A DNA stretch of 64,000 nt from Gammaproteobacteria bacterium (GTDB lineage Bacteria > Pseudomonadota > Gammaproteobacteria > DSM-16500). Numbering within the stretch: the first letter of the stretch is position 1; every line of letters begins with the position of its first letter. This document shows, piece after piece, positions 28,477-37,897 of this stretch. The DNA lies in NCBI GenBank assembly GCA_014132595.1, contig BMAG01000018.1:1-64000 (forward strand), read 5' to 3'. The notes below the pieces were generated by a model. That model had not been told where the DNA came from. It worked only from the letters and a program-made list of their open reading frames with translations, and did no database searches. Both the position numbers and the translations under genes were made by a program.

Positions 28477-29574
28477 TTAAAAGCTGGATTGCTTCACTTC
28501 GCTCACAATGGCGGAGCCGGTTTCAACAGGTGCATCTGACACTTTCATGGACTGATTCAATTCAGCCAAACGATGAATAACAGAGCGCCATTCCGCCAAT
28601 TCAGAAAACGATTCTAAAAAGACTGAAAAAGCACTAATGACAGAATTGTAAGCGCTCGATATCTGGGTCACTGTTCCTAATTGAAATGCTTTTGACAAAT
28701 AAAATGGAATTGAAACCGCAAACCCAATAATATATGAAAAATATCCATACACTTTAGTAAACACCGCTAAACGGGTTTTTAGAGAAATGATAGAAATAAA
28801 ATTATGGTAAATAAGACCAAATAATCCCTGATATTTTTCATTATCTAATTTCGCTTCTTGCTCATCGCGTAATTTAACAAGACTATAACGAAAATCCGCA
28901 TTGTAATGTTGCTGTTGATAATCAAGCACCGCTAATTTTTTCCCGAGCCAGCCAATAATACTTGTACCTATTAATGCATAAAGCAAAGCAATCCAGATCA
29001 AAAATCCTGGAACTGCCCAGGTAGAAGCCATCATATGGAAAGAAAAACTTTTTGATAAATCCCACAGAATATAACCAAATGACATTAACATCAAAATGGA
29101 ATGCAACAATTTACTAGGGCCTAAAAATAAAGAGAGCGTTGTGCTTGGAAATTTATCCAGATCTTCGCTCACTCTCTGATCTGGATTATCAATAGACTTT
29201 AAAGAGTTTTTCTGTCGAAGGTGTTCCAGCCATTGTTTTAAATAATGATGCGTCATCCATCTGCGCCAACGAATACTTAATAATCCATTAAAATAAATAG
29301 CACCGCTAGTTGCGGCCATTAAAAGCCCCGACATCATTAAGAGATATTCTAATGCAAAAATAATTCCGCTTTTATCAAAATTCTGCAACGCATCATAAAA
29401 TATCTTATGAAAATGATTCATGCCTACGCTTGCACGTACTTCGCCAAGAACACAAACCAGATTTAACAGTAATAATCCCAAGGCCGATGCTTTTTCATTG
29501 GAAGTCCAATAAGGTTTTAGCAATGACCATAGATCACAGAAAAACTGTTTATCAAATTTTAAGGAATGATGCAT
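28477..29574 (-). CDS. ABC transporter transmembrane protein (ABC_membrane_2/YddA-SbmA-like) lacking its ATPase domain
   Basis: A 365-residue inner-membrane protein with about six helices. The sequence (KPYWTSNEKASALGLLLLN..., IRWRRWMTHHYLKQWL..., DNPDQRVSEDL) matches the transmembrane half of YddA/BacA-type exporters of peptides or cobalamin. SFSELAEWRSVIHRLAEL near 330-350 is where the ATPase domain follows in full-length members, but here the frame ends 17 residues later. The last 15 or so codons and the stop lie in a family A repeat arm (28484-28513). It is therefore probably a truncated gene, or an SbmA-like ATPase-free transporter trimmed by the repeat. Confidence 0.75.
   Translation of the reverse strand: MHHSLKFDKQFFCDLWSLLKPYWTSNEKASALGLLLLNLVCVLGEVRASVGMNHFHKIFYDALQNFDKSGIIFALEYLLMMSGLLMAATSGAIYFNGLLSIRWRRWMTHHYLKQWLEHLRQKNSLKSIDNPDQRVSEDLDKFPSTTLSLFLGPSKLLHSILMLMSFGYILWDLSKSFSFHMMASTWAVPGFLIWIALLYALIGTSIIGWLGKKLAVLDYQQQHYNADFRYSLVKLRDEQEAKLDNEKYQGLFGLIYHNFISIISLKTRLAVFTKVYGYFSYIIGFAVSIPFYLSKAFQLGTVTQISSAYNSVISAFSVFLESFSELAEWRSVIHRLAELNQSMKVSDAPVETGSAIVSEVKQSSF
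28484..28513. repeat. Family A repeat, single degenerate arm inside a coding end
   Basis: CTGGATTGCTTCACTTCGCT... is one arm of family A, with G-to-A changes at two places compared with 55849-55878. No second arm is visible nearby. It encodes the extreme C-terminus of the minus-strand transporter-like protein. Confidence 0.75.
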
Positions 29575-29686
29575 GTTATCAAGCCTGGATTATCCAAAAT
29601 GAGGGTTGGAAGCATACCAAATGATTATTAAGGAATTATTAAGAGATTACGTTTACTTGAAATAACTCATTGAAAATCAATAAGTT

Positions 29687-30274
29687 TTAAACTTCGTGAT
29701 GGCGAAAACAACAAGTCAAATGATCATTCACCATACCCACTGCTTGCATAAATGCATAACAAATCGTGGTGCCTACAAATTTAAAACCGCGTTTTTTTAA
29801 ATCTTTAGACATTTGATCAGAATGCAAAGTGTTCACCGGTACCTGATTCTGGCTTTTCCACTGATTCTTAATCGGTGTTCCATCCACAAATTGCCAGATA
29901 TAATCTGAGAAACTGGAGAATTCCTGCTTAACTGATAAATAAGAACAGGCATTGGTAATGACAGATTGAATTTTTAAACGATTACGGATAATGCTGGGAT
30001 TCGTTAATAATTTTTCATAAGTTTTTTTATCGTATTTCGCAATTTTTTCTGCGTTAAAATGATCAAAACAATTTCGATAATTTTCGCGTCGTTTGAGGAT
30101 TGTTAACCAACTTAAACCGGCTTGCGCGCCTTCTAATATCAAGAACTCAAATAGTTTTTGGTCATTATAAATAGGAACACCCCATTCAACATCATGATAA
30201 TGGATATATAACGGATCATTATTCACCCAAGCGCAGCGCATGCTGGGGTTTATTAAATTTGCATTCTTTTTCAT
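29687..30274 (-). CDS. tag: DNA-3-methyladenine glycosylase I
   Basis: A 195-residue base-excision enzyme removing 3-methyladenine from alkylated DNA. RCAWVNNDPLYIHYHDVEWG is the family N-terminus with the first zinc Cys. LEGAQAGLSWLTILKRRENY, and the C-terminal HLTCCFRH with remaining zinc ligands, complete the fold. Its ATG overlaps the upstream methyltransferase stop by four bases, forming an alkylation-repair pair. An imperfect AT-rich stem-loop at about 29663-29685 may end transcription. Confidence 0.96.
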   Translation of the reverse strand: MKKNANLINPSMRCAWVNNDPLYIHYHDVEWGVPIYNDQKLFEFLILEGAQAGLSWLTILKRRENYRNCFDHFNAEKIAKYDKKTYEKLLTNPSIIRNRLKIQSVITNACSYLSVKQEFSSFSDYIWQFVDGTPIKNQWKSQNQVPVNTLHSDQMSKDLKKRGFKFVGTTICYAFMQAVGMVNDHLTCCFRHHEV

Positions 30275-30789
30275 ATTCTTTGTTTCTCGATATTTAGTAA
30301 ATGCTCTTTTCGTGATAATCCTCCGGCATAGCCGCCTAATTTGCCGCCCGTATTAATCACACGATGACATGGCACGATGATCGCAAGCTGATTGGAACCG
30401 TTTGCCTGAGCAACTGCACGATAAGCCGTTGGCTTTTCTATTTTTTTAGCAATTTCCGCATACGATCTTGTTTCGCCATAGGGAATTTTTTGTAATTCTT
30501 GCCAAACATTTTTTTGAAATTCGGTCCCGAGTAAAAAAAGCGGAGTTTTGAATTGTTTTAATTGACCCGCAAAATATTGCTTCAACTCCTCTTTGATTAA
30601 TTCAAGAGATGCTGTTCGACCTGAAGTTATTTCGGATTGTGCTTTTTTCTGAAGGTTCTTAATTTCACGATCCAAACCACGGCAATCTGTAAACTCTAAA
30701 AGATAAAGTGTATGATCATCTGCAATTGCAATCATTGAACCTAAGGGTGTATCCAAGATTGTTTTTTTTAATCTATGATTAGAACTCAC
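30271..30789 (-). CDS. ogt: Methylated-DNA--protein-cysteine methyltransferase
   Basis: A 172-residue suicide enzyme taking alkyl groups from O6-alkylguanine onto its own Cys. The active motif IVPCHRVI is intact, followed by GGKLGGYAGGLSRKEHLL, and PYGETRSYAEIAKKI precedes it in the helix-turn-helix. The start is a GTG at 30789 with GGAAG six bases before it. There is no Ada regulatory domain, so this is the Ogt type. Confidence 0.95.
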   Translation of the reverse strand: MSSNHRLKKTILDTPLGSMIAIADDHTLYLLEFTDCRGLDREIKNLQKKAQSEITSGRTASLELIKEELKQYFAGQLKQFKTPLFLLGTEFQKNVWQELQKIPYGETRSYAEIAKKIEKPTAYRAVAQANGSNQLAIIVPCHRVINTGGKLGGYAGGLSRKEHLLNIEKQRI

Positions 30790-30811
30790 AGGTAACTTCC
30801 GATATGAAAAA

Positions 30812-31270
30812 TCAAGCTAGTTTTAAAATAGTTTTCCACTCACGCTCAGTCACAGGGGTAATAGAAAGACGATTTCCTCTTTTGGCAACAACCATATTCT
30901 CTAACACCGGATTATTTTTAATTTCATCCAGTGTAATAACTCGATTAAATTTTTTAACAAACCGAACATCCACCATGACCCATCGCGGATTATCCGGCGA
31001 ACAATCGGGATCATAATGATCTGATGTTGGGTCCCAGGCTGTAAAATCAGGATAACCTGGTTTTACAATTTCAATAATTCCTGTAATACCTGGGATTTTG
31101 CAACTGGATTGATAAATAAAACCTTTATCGCCTTTTTTAATGTCATCACGCATAAAATTGCGCGCTTGATAATTTCGCACTCCATCCCAATGATCTGTTT
31201 TGTTAGGTCTTTTGGCAAGATCATCAATATTAAATGTTTCGGGCTCAGATTTAAATAACCAATACCGCAT
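30812..31270 (-). CDS. EVE-domain protein (thymocyte nuclear protein 1-like)
   Basis: A 152-residue PUA-like EVE-domain protein, a fold that reads modified bases in some members. MRYWLFKSEPETFNIDDL is the standard start. HWDGVRNYQARNFMRDDIKKGD and SDHYDPDCSPDNPRWVMVDV are nearly invariant in bacterial members. An ATG at 31270 with GTGGAA upstream is chosen over the GTG at 31282. Small bacterial EVE proteins have no settled function; they are often near DNA or RNA modification genes, and here two alkyl-repair genes follow. Confidence 0.92.
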   Translation of the reverse strand: MRYWLFKSEPETFNIDDLAKRPNKTDHWDGVRNYQARNFMRDDIKKGDKGFIYQSSCKIPGITGIIEIVKPGYPDFTAWDPTSDHYDPDCSPDNPRWVMVDVRFVKKFNRVITLDEIKNNPVLENMVVAKRGNRLSITPVTEREWKTILKLA

Positions 31271-31298
31271 TTTAGTTTCCACTTAATTCACTCTATAA

Positions 31299-31814
31299 TT
31301 AAGAATGACTGACAGGCTCATCTGACAAAATTTCTACTTTTTCAATCACCACATTTTCCACGGGTACATTTTCATGTCCTGAACGCATGGTGGTAGGCAC
31401 TTTCTTTATTTGATCCACCACATCCATGCCTTCAACTACTTTCCCAAATACACAATAACCCCAGCCATTCATCGTTTCGGATTTAAAATCTAAAAAGCTG
31501 TTGTCCGCAACATTAATAAAAAACTGTGTACTTGCTGAATGAGGATCAGAGGTTCTTGCCATGGCAAGAGTACCGCGCACATTAGGCTGACCTTTATTAG
31601 CCTCATTTTGAATCGGAGGTTGTGCAGGTTTTTGACGCATATCTTGGTTAAAACCACCGCCCTGAATCATAAAACCATCGATAACACGATGAAATATAAC
31701 GCCATCGTAAAAACCATTTTTAGCATGCTTTAAAAAATTTTCTGCTGTCATGGGAGTATTTTTGAAATCCAGCTCAATCGAGATGGGACCGTAGTTTGTT
31801 TGAAATGTAATCAT
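31299..31814 (-). CDS. ppiB: Peptidyl-prolyl cis-trans isomerase, cyclophilin type (cytosolic)
   Basis: A 171-residue cyclophilin catalysing proline isomerisation. [15 protein letters not shown] carries the catalytic Arg and the substrate-binding Phe/Gln. [19 protein letters not shown] and the active Trp in NGWGYCVFG follow. It has no signal peptide, so it is the PpiB (cytosolic) type. It starts the minus-strand run with EVE, ogt and tag. Confidence 0.96.
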   Translation of the reverse strand: MITFQTNYGPISIELDFKNTPMTAENFLKHAKNGFYDGVIFHRVIDGFMIQGGGFNQDMRQKPAQPPIQNEANKGQPNVRGTLAMARTSDPHSASTQFFINVADNSFLDFKSETMNGWGYCVFGKVVEGMDVVDQIKKVPTTMRSGHENVPVENVVIEKVEILSDEPVSHS

Positions 31815-31886
31815 AGCGCACCCTTCATTTAGTTTTTATGCAATATATCAGGGATGGGCTTATAAAATAAAGGATAAATTTTGGCT

Positions 31887-33263
31887 TTATTTCCAGAATT
31901 TTAATCGGCCCACAAAATACTGGAATGTCGCCACTATACGACAGAGAACCGTGAACTGACGAAAACCAAAACTTTCCGTTGCGACGATTAAAAAAATCCA
32001 GAGCATATCAGTAATCTTTCGATATTGATTAAAAGTGATGAGGCTGATAAATGCTGTTGCCATTGTAAGAAAAGTAACAAACCCCCAGCATATAGCAAAA
32101 AACAAAAAAACCCAATAACCATCTAAAATTCCTAAATACCAGCTGAAAAATATGAGCACATACGCCGAAAATTCGACACAGACACCTAAGGTTTCTCCGA
32201 ATAAATAAAATGGATAAGAGACCATGCCTATCAAGCCATACCGCGGATTAAAAAGCATTTTTTTATGCAATAATAAACTTCGTAATGTATCTTTTTGCCA
32301 ATTCACTCGTTGTCGCCAAAAGCTTTTTAATGTACCAGGCACATCCGTCCATGCAATCGCAGAGGCTGTATAGGCGATGGTGTATTCTCTGTTTTGTTCA
32401 ATTTCATATTCGTGAAGATGAGTAATAATTTCGAAATCTTGCGCCAGATTAACCCGGTCAAATCCGCCGACATCCACAACAGCTCTATGATCAAATAAAG
32501 TAAATGCGCCAGAAAAAGAAAGTGCGCCGCCAAATTTGTTCCAACCAGAACGACTAAATAAAAAAGATCGCATATATTCACAAGATTGAAGCGCGTAAAG
32601 CGGTTTGCGGGACATTCTTTTTTTAAGTATAACGCCGTCTTTATAGTCGCAGCCATTTAAGATATAAACAGCACCGCCCACGGCAACCGTATGCGGATGT
32701 ATTAACATATGAAATACAATATTAGTGATACTTTCAGGATCTAGAATTGAATCCGCATCTAGTGTTATGAACAAAGGCGTTCTGCAAATATTCAGAGCAA
32801 CATTCAGACTATCACTTTTTCCTGAGTTTTCTTTATCAATCACCGTAAGATTAATATTGTAGTTTGAAATGTAGTAACCTTTTAGCTTCCCTCTGGTTTT
32901 TACTTTATTGGGTATGACAACATCGAGACGCTGAAGATCAAATACGTTATTTAAGACTTTTAACGTATGATCCGTGGATCCATCATTCACGACAATAATT
33001 TGTAAATTACCATAGTCGCTTTTGATGACACTATAAATGGATTCTAGAATAGTATCTTCTTCGTTATATGCTGAAATGATCACTGTCACCGGTATTTGAT
33101 TACGTGATCTGGCATGCTGCGCCAATTCACCCAATCTGTCTTCTTCGTAATTTGACAAAATGTCTGGCACAGCTGTCACAAGCAAAATGAGATAACCCAA
33201 ACTTAAAAAAATGAGATACCATAAAATAGCCCAATTTAGAAAATTAACAATATCTACAAACAT
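31887..33263 (-). CDS. Family 2 glycosyltransferase, PgaC/hyaluronan-synthase-like polysaccharide synthase
   Basis: A 458-residue inner-membrane processive glycosyltransferase. It has an N-terminal helix (about 10-30), a GT-A domain with VIISAYNEEDTILESIYSV, the metal-binding DADSILDP, the acceptor motif around LAQDFEI, and WRQRVNWQ, the QxxRW product-binding motif of processive synthases. Three or four helices form the C-terminus (about 335-445). This pattern fits PgaC-type poly-N-acetylglucosamine synthases, but the sugar is not decided by sequence. It is the last gene of the porin-HEAT-synthase run, with 24 bases after the HEAT gene. Confidence 0.88.
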   Translation of the reverse strand: MFVDIVNFLNWAILWYLIFLSLGYLILLVTAVPDILSNYEEDRLGELAQHARSRNQIPVTVIISAYNEEDTILESIYSVIKSDYGNLQIIVVNDGSTDHTLKVLNNVFDLQRLDVVIPNKVKTRGKLKGYYISNYNINLTVIDKENSGKSDSLNVALNICRTPLFITLDADSILDPESITNIVFHMLIHPHTVAVGGAVYILNGCDYKDGVILKKRMSRKPLYALQSCEYMRSFLFSRSGWNKFGGALSFSGAFTLFDHRAVVDVGGFDRVNLAQDFEIITHLHEYEIEQNREYTIAYTASAIAWTDVPGTLKSFWRQRVNWQKDTLRSLLLHKKMLFNPRYGLIGMVSYPFYLFGETLGVCVEFSAYVLIFFSWYLGILDGYWVFLFFAICWGFVTFLTMATAFISLITFNQYRKITDMLWIFLIVATESFGFRQFTVLCRIVATFQYFVGRLKFWK

Positions 33264-33287
33264 ATATTACTCCGATCTGCTTATCGC

Positions 33288-34334
33288 TTACCACCATGTA
33301 TTTAATAGGTGCTTAATATTAAAGGATATTTTACCGAGGGGCGTTCCCTGCGATTTCAAGACCTTATCACCTTCTTCACCCATATTTTTTAACGCTTCTG
33401 CGGCACTGAGCTTAACTGACCAGTCAGTATCATTAAGACAGGCCGCTATATTAGGAATAGCCTCTTTTGCCTTTAGCATATCTAAACGATGCAATGCGAT
33501 TAATCTAACTTCATTGAGATCATCAGTTAGTAGGTTGACTAGAAGTGGAATTGCCGCTTTTCTATCAACATATGAAATAAGCTTCATTGCTGATATTTTT
33601 AATTCAAGATTGCTCGAATTAATATCTTTTGAAATATCCCATTGGATCGGATCAGGTGGAAAGCATAGTAATATTTTATAGCAAACAGCTCGCTCTGCAG
33701 GATCTTTTGTATTTTTTAATTGTTTTTCAAAAAGACGTCTTTCATGTAAAGCGAATTCTTCAAATGCCTCTAGATAGATAAAATGATTCACCCATTCTAC
33801 TGAAGCCATTCTTTTAATCATTGCATCTAATGCCGATCTAGAATGACTAGAAAGTGCTGCTTTTACTGCATATAAAAAAACGAGGGGAATTTTATCATTG
33901 ATCAAACGCGTTATTAACTTGTCATCACTTTCTTCTGAATTAAGATAAAAAGTTCGAGCCGCATAAAGTCGGTTAGTCCAGTGACGACTTAGAACATATT
34001 TTCTGGCTAATGGCAGCATAACAAATTTCACCAGGCCCGTTTTTACTTGCTCCCAATCATCAGAGGTATGTATTTTATCAATGTCTTCGATAACCTGTAG
34101 CAATATATTAATTTTTTTCCATTTATTTGGAAAAGACCGTTTAGTTATTTGCTGTTTAGCATGAATAATTTTATGCAGATATTGCTCAACATGCATTTTA
34201 ATATTTTTATTGCGTTTTAGTGATATAAAAGCATAAATTTTAACGGTTAACGTCGTTATTATGATTGCACCAACCAGAACAAATTCTAAAATGATGACAT
34301 TTTCTGCAAAATTGTAACCTATGCTCATATTCAA
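33288..34334 (-). CDS. Membrane-anchored HEAT-repeat protein
   Basis: A 348-residue protein with one N-terminal membrane helix (about 12-33), then a long helical region ending in HEAT repeats (about 230-335; for example DLNEVRLIALHRLDMLKAKEAIPNIAACLND). It lies between a YaiO-like porin gene and a PgaC-like synthase gene with gaps of 19 and 24 bases. From memory, this porin-HEAT-GT2 trio recurs in other proteobacteria. A scaffold linking synthase and export pore is a reasonable guess. Confidence 0.8.
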   Translation of the reverse strand: MNMSIGYNFAENVIILEFVLVGAIIITTLTVKIYAFISLKRNKNIKMHVEQYLHKIIHAKQQITKRSFPNKWKKINILLQVIEDIDKIHTSDDWEQVKTGLVKFVMLPLARKYVLSRHWTNRLYAARTFYLNSEESDDKLITRLINDKIPLVFLYAVKAALSSHSRSALDAMIKRMASVEWVNHFIYLEAFEEFALHERRLFEKQLKNTKDPAERAVCYKILLCFPPDPIQWDISKDINSSNLELKISAMKLISYVDRKAAIPLLVNLLTDDLNEVRLIALHRLDMLKAKEAIPNIAACLNDTDWSVKLSAAEALKNMGEEGDKVLKSQGTPLGKISFNIKHLLNTWW

Positions 34335-34353
34335 ATACCAATCTATCAGTTAA

Positions 34354-35440
34354 TTAAAATTGCCAAATAATGCCAAGGCTAGCATCTGTCGTATCACGAA
34401 CGTTTCTAGACGGATAGACTTGATGCATAAATCCGGCTCCTGCTTGAAGATATACATTTTTATGTACGGCAAACTGTCCACTCAATGCAATCAATTTTTG
34501 ATTGAGCACGACAATTTGATTTAACGGAGCAAGATCTAATATATCAGGTGCTTTTCCTGCGCCTGCCTTAAGTGAAACAAACGTATTTTTATCTTCGAAA
34601 TAATGCCGGATCCCTACTTCATAAAAATTTGATGAATTAGGAATATAGTGATAAGGCCTAAACCATAAATAATTATTTCCTAAATAATAGGCTAATGAGC
34701 CAGTATAAGTATAAATATTCACTCCTAACGATCGCAAACCCCATGCTCCTAAAGAAAGCTCGAAATTTTTAGGCAACGTAAAGTAGGGTTCAACCACATA
34801 TTGATAATTAGGAAAGAGAATTTGAGTGAAATTAGCATAGGCAAAACTAAGGTTGGTGCTCAGGAAATTTGGGGTAAGCTTCTAATTGATATTGCTCACC
34901 TGTTGTTCCATAACGTTTTGCATAATTAACACGAGCGCCATAAGTGCCGCTATCTCCAAAATGATAATAATGCAATGATGAAAAATTCCAGTACCCCTGT
35001 ACATCACTGACATAAGCTTCGTCGGTATTAAAACCAATTTCATTTCGCGGTATAGAAAGCATCGCCTCTTCGATGAGTTTTCTTAATTTTTCAGCTTCTG
35101 CATTTTTTGGCTGCAATGCTGAAACCTGGCTCACCGTCGTTAAGGCTTTATCATATTGTCCCATCTCAATATAGATTCCTGCTTTTTTATTAAGAAGATC
35201 AATATTGTTGGGTGAGCTCTTAAGTTCAGTATCGATAAAATGAATAGAATCTTGATATTTTTTTTGAGTAATATAATCCTGAATCATTATACTTTGAGCT
35301 TGAGAGATCGTTTTAGAGGGTGAATTAAAAATAAAAGCCTGGTCCGTAATTGCAGACATACTTGCTAAGGGAAAGGATAGGATGGCAAGTCCAATAATAA
35401 GGCCATATTTAAATATAGTCCATTTTCTGCTCATCAACAC
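34354..35440 (-). pseudogene. YaiO/PgaA-like TPR plus outer membrane beta-barrel gene, broken by a one-base frameshift
   Basis: Two frames make one protein. The first (35440 down to 34847) has a signal peptide, TPR-like repeats (about 45-125) and the start of a barrel ending GEQYQLEAYPKF. The second (to 34354) continues VEPYFTLPKNFELSLG and ends with the barrel terminus LGIIWQF. Removing one C from the minus-strand CC at 34863-34864 joins them without a gap (KFLSTNLSFAYANFTQ). The YaiO family exports or anchors exopolysaccharide across the outer membrane. This is either a true recent mutation that would disable export or a sequencing error. GGGAG precedes the GTG start. Confidence 0.82.
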
Positions 35441-35608
35441 AATAACTCCCTATTATGCAGATTTCTATCAATTCATTAATTTTACTTGTAGGATCAGCGG
35501 TTAACAACAAAAGTTTACTAGATAACGGATAAAAATAGTATAATTAAAAAATCCCAGTTTTAATGCATGACCAGAATTATTAGGCATTGCGAACATAGGG
35601 AATGAGTT
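35441..35608. promoter_or_regulatory. Divergent promoter region of the exopolysaccharide locus
   Basis: These 168 AT-rich bases separate the two divergent arms of the polysaccharide locus, so both promoters must lie here. No operator palindrome stands out by eye. Confidence 0.4.
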
Positions 35609-36901
35609 ATGAGTCAACAACGTATTATTTCGGTCATGGGATTAGGTTATGTCGGTCTTACAACTGCAGTTGCCTTTGCAAAAATAGGAAAAGTGATTGC
35701 ATATGATGTAAGCCCTACACGAATTTCTGAATTGAAAAATAATCATGACAGTAATCATGAAGTCTCCGATGAAGATCTCCTCTCAACAGCCTCAAATATC
35801 TTTTTTACAAACAGCCCAACAGATTTAAAAAAAGCAAATCTTCACATTGTCACCGTACCCACACCACTTGATAAGAATAAACATCCCGATTTTTCCATGC
35901 TCATCAATGCTTCTGAAGCAATTGGAAAACAACTTAAAAAAGGTGACATAGTTGTTTACGAATCTACCGTTTACCCAGGCGCCACAGAAGAAATACTAAT
36001 ACCTATTTTAGAAAAAAACTCCAATCTTACTTATGGAAAAGAGTTTACAGCAGGATTCTCACCAGAAAGAATTAATCCTTCTGATAAAGAACATATTTTT
36101 AAAAATATCATCAAAATTGTTTCGGGTACTGACAATGAAACACTTCAGATTATTGCTGAAACTTATAAAGCCGTCGTTAATGCAGGGGTTCATTATGCAT
36201 CATCCATTCGCGTTGCCGAAGCATGCAAGATTGTGGAGAACATTCAACGCGATGTGAATATCGCTCTTATGAATGACATTGCCATCTTATTACATACTTT
36301 AAATATCGATACGACAGACGTCATGGAAGGAATGAAAACAAAATGGAATCATTTATCATTTCAGCCCGGACTCGTTGGCGGCCATTGCATCGGCGTAAAT
36401 TCATATTATTTAATGCATAAAGCACAGCAAGTAGGCTACCATTCTGAAATGATCGCTGCGGGACGGCATATCAATGAAAAAATTCCAAAGTTCATCGTAG
36501 ATGAAGCCATTAAATGTTTAATCAATCAAAATGTTTTAATTAAAGGGTCGCGAATTGCCATCCTCGGAATCACTTATAAAGAAAATTGCCCTGACACACG
36601 CGATACACGCGCCATCGAAATAATTAATGCCCTTAAATCTTATGGCGTCGATCTATTCGTGAATGATCCTATTGCAGATGAAAGTCAAGTTAAAAAGGAT
36701 TATGGTATTGATCTTGTCAAATGGGATGATTTAAACCACTTAGATGCCATTATTGTGGCAGTGTCACATCTTTATTATTTAACATTAAAAAAAGATGAGT
36801 TTTTGAAAAAATTAAAGCGGCCTGGTTTGATGATGGATATCAAAGGCATCTTTAAAATGGATGATTTTATAGATACTGGCATACAGCTTTGGAGACTATA
36901 A
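35609..36901 (+). CDS. Nucleotide-sugar dehydrogenase (UDP-HexNAc 6-dehydrogenase, WbpA/TviB-like)
   Basis: A 430-residue NAD-dependent enzyme oxidising C6 of a UDP-sugar to the uronic acid. It has a Rossmann start VMGLGYVGLTTAVAFAK, VPTPLDKNKHPD, YESTVYPGATEE and the catalytic Cys in GLVGGHCIGVN. ITYKENCPDTRDTRA in the C-terminal domain is typical of the WecC/WbpA/TviB branch, which acts on UDP-N-acetyl sugars. It is three bases before the epimerase gene, so they form an operon that should supply an activated uronic acid for the polysaccharide. Confidence 0.92.
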   Translation: MSQQRIISVMGLGYVGLTTAVAFAKIGKVIAYDVSPTRISELKNNHDSNHEVSDEDLLSTASNIFFTNSPTDLKKANLHIVTVPTPLDKNKHPDFSMLINASEAIGKQLKKGDIVVYESTVYPGATEEILIPILEKNSNLTYGKEFTAGFSPERINPSDKEHIFKNIIKIVSGTDNETLQIIAETYKAVVNAGVHYASSIRVAEACKIVENIQRDVNIALMNDIAILLHTLNIDTTDVMEGMKTKWNHLSFQPGLVGGHCIGVNSYYLMHKAQQVGYHSEMIAAGRHINEKIPKFIVDEAIKCLINQNVLIKGSRIAILGITYKENCPDTRDTRAIEIINALKSYGVDLFVNDPIADESQVKKDYGIDLVKWDDLNHLDAIIVAVSHLYYLTLKKDEFLKKLKRPGLMMDIKGIFKMDDFIDTGIQLWRL

Positions 36902-36904
36902 ATC

Positions 36905-37870
36905 ATGCGGATATTCATTACAGGTGGTTGCGGGTTTATAGGTTCTCATCTTGTTGAATATCATCTTAACAAAGGCGATGAAGTGTATACCGTGGACAAC
37001 TTAAGCACAGGCACTTTGCAAAATATAGAATCCTTCAAAGATAATCCGTTATTTCATTTTGATGAAGCTGATCTTTTATCCTGGCCTGATCTTGAGAATA
37101 CCATTAATTCCGCTGACAGAATTTATCATTTCGCAGCTGTAGTCGGCATCTTCAAAGTAATCTCCGATCCTTTGAGTGTGATAAATACAAATATCGCCGC
37201 CACAGAACGATTATTTCGAACTATCGCAAAAAGTCGAGCAAAGCCTATTGTAATTCATGCATCCTCATCTTCTGTTTACGGAAATAGCCCAAAATCACCC
37301 TTAAATGAAAATGATGAGCTCATCGTAAAACCACCCAATCATCCTTTAGCAACCTATGCAATTAGCAAAATCGCAGATGAATCCATTGCACTTGCCTCTT
37401 TCAGAGCTGCCAAAGTCCCCGTTATTATGGCTAGATTATTTAATACCATTGGACCGAGACAAACGGGGCGTTATGGAATGGTCGTTCCCCGATTTGTACA
37501 ACAAGCTTGTCAACACGAAGCTTTTACTATCTTTGGCAAAGGAACACAAACTCGCTCTTTCTGTGATGTTCGGGATGTTGTAGTGGCATTGGACTTATTA
37601 GCGCAAGAACCTGCCTCTGTGGGTCAAGCAATTAATGTCGGCAATAATAAGGAAATATCGATTAATGAATTAGCTGAGATAGTTTGCAAATGCGCGGGCT
37701 ATTCAAATCCATCGCATTATATGACTTATCAAGAAGCGTATGGAACAGAATTTACAGATATCGCTCAGCGCAGACCCGATCTCGACAAACTTTTTAAACT
37801 GACTTCATTTAAACACCAATGGACTCTGGAAAACACGATTAAAGATCTTATATCTCGTTACAAAAAATAA
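36905..37870 (+). CDS. NAD-dependent epimerase/dehydratase for nucleotide sugars
   Basis: A 321-residue extended SDR. The NAD motif is TGGCGFIGSHLVE (6-18), with SSSSVYG and catalytic YAISK, and RLFNTIGPRQTGRYGMVVPRFV for substrate binding. The C-terminus FTDIAQRRPDLDKL is shared with uronate 4-epimerases and decarboxylases. It is placed between the dehydrogenase and a glycosyltransferase. It probably acts on the dehydrogenase product (4-epimerisation, as WbpP/TviC do), but sequence alone does not fix the reaction. Confidence 0.87.
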   Translation: MRIFITGGCGFIGSHLVEYHLNKGDEVYTVDNLSTGTLQNIESFKDNPLFHFDEADLLSWPDLENTINSADRIYHFAAVVGIFKVISDPLSVINTNIAATERLFRTIAKSRAKPIVIHASSSSVYGNSPKSPLNENDELIVKPPNHPLATYAISKIADESIALASFRAAKVPVIMARLFNTIGPRQTGRYGMVVPRFVQQACQHEAFTIFGKGTQTRSFCDVRDVVVALDLLAQEPASVGQAINVGNNKEISINELAEIVCKCAGYSNPSHYMTYQEAYGTEFTDIAQRRPDLDKLFKLTSFKHQWTLENTIKDLISRYKK

Positions 37871-37897
37871 AATGTTTATATCGGAGGGAGGACTACA

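Noticed and set aside
34840-34870. Programmed ribosomal frameshift in the YaiO-like gene
   Set aside because: No slippery heptamer, downstream pseudoknot or internal ribosome-like site is visible; a mutation or sequencing error is simpler.
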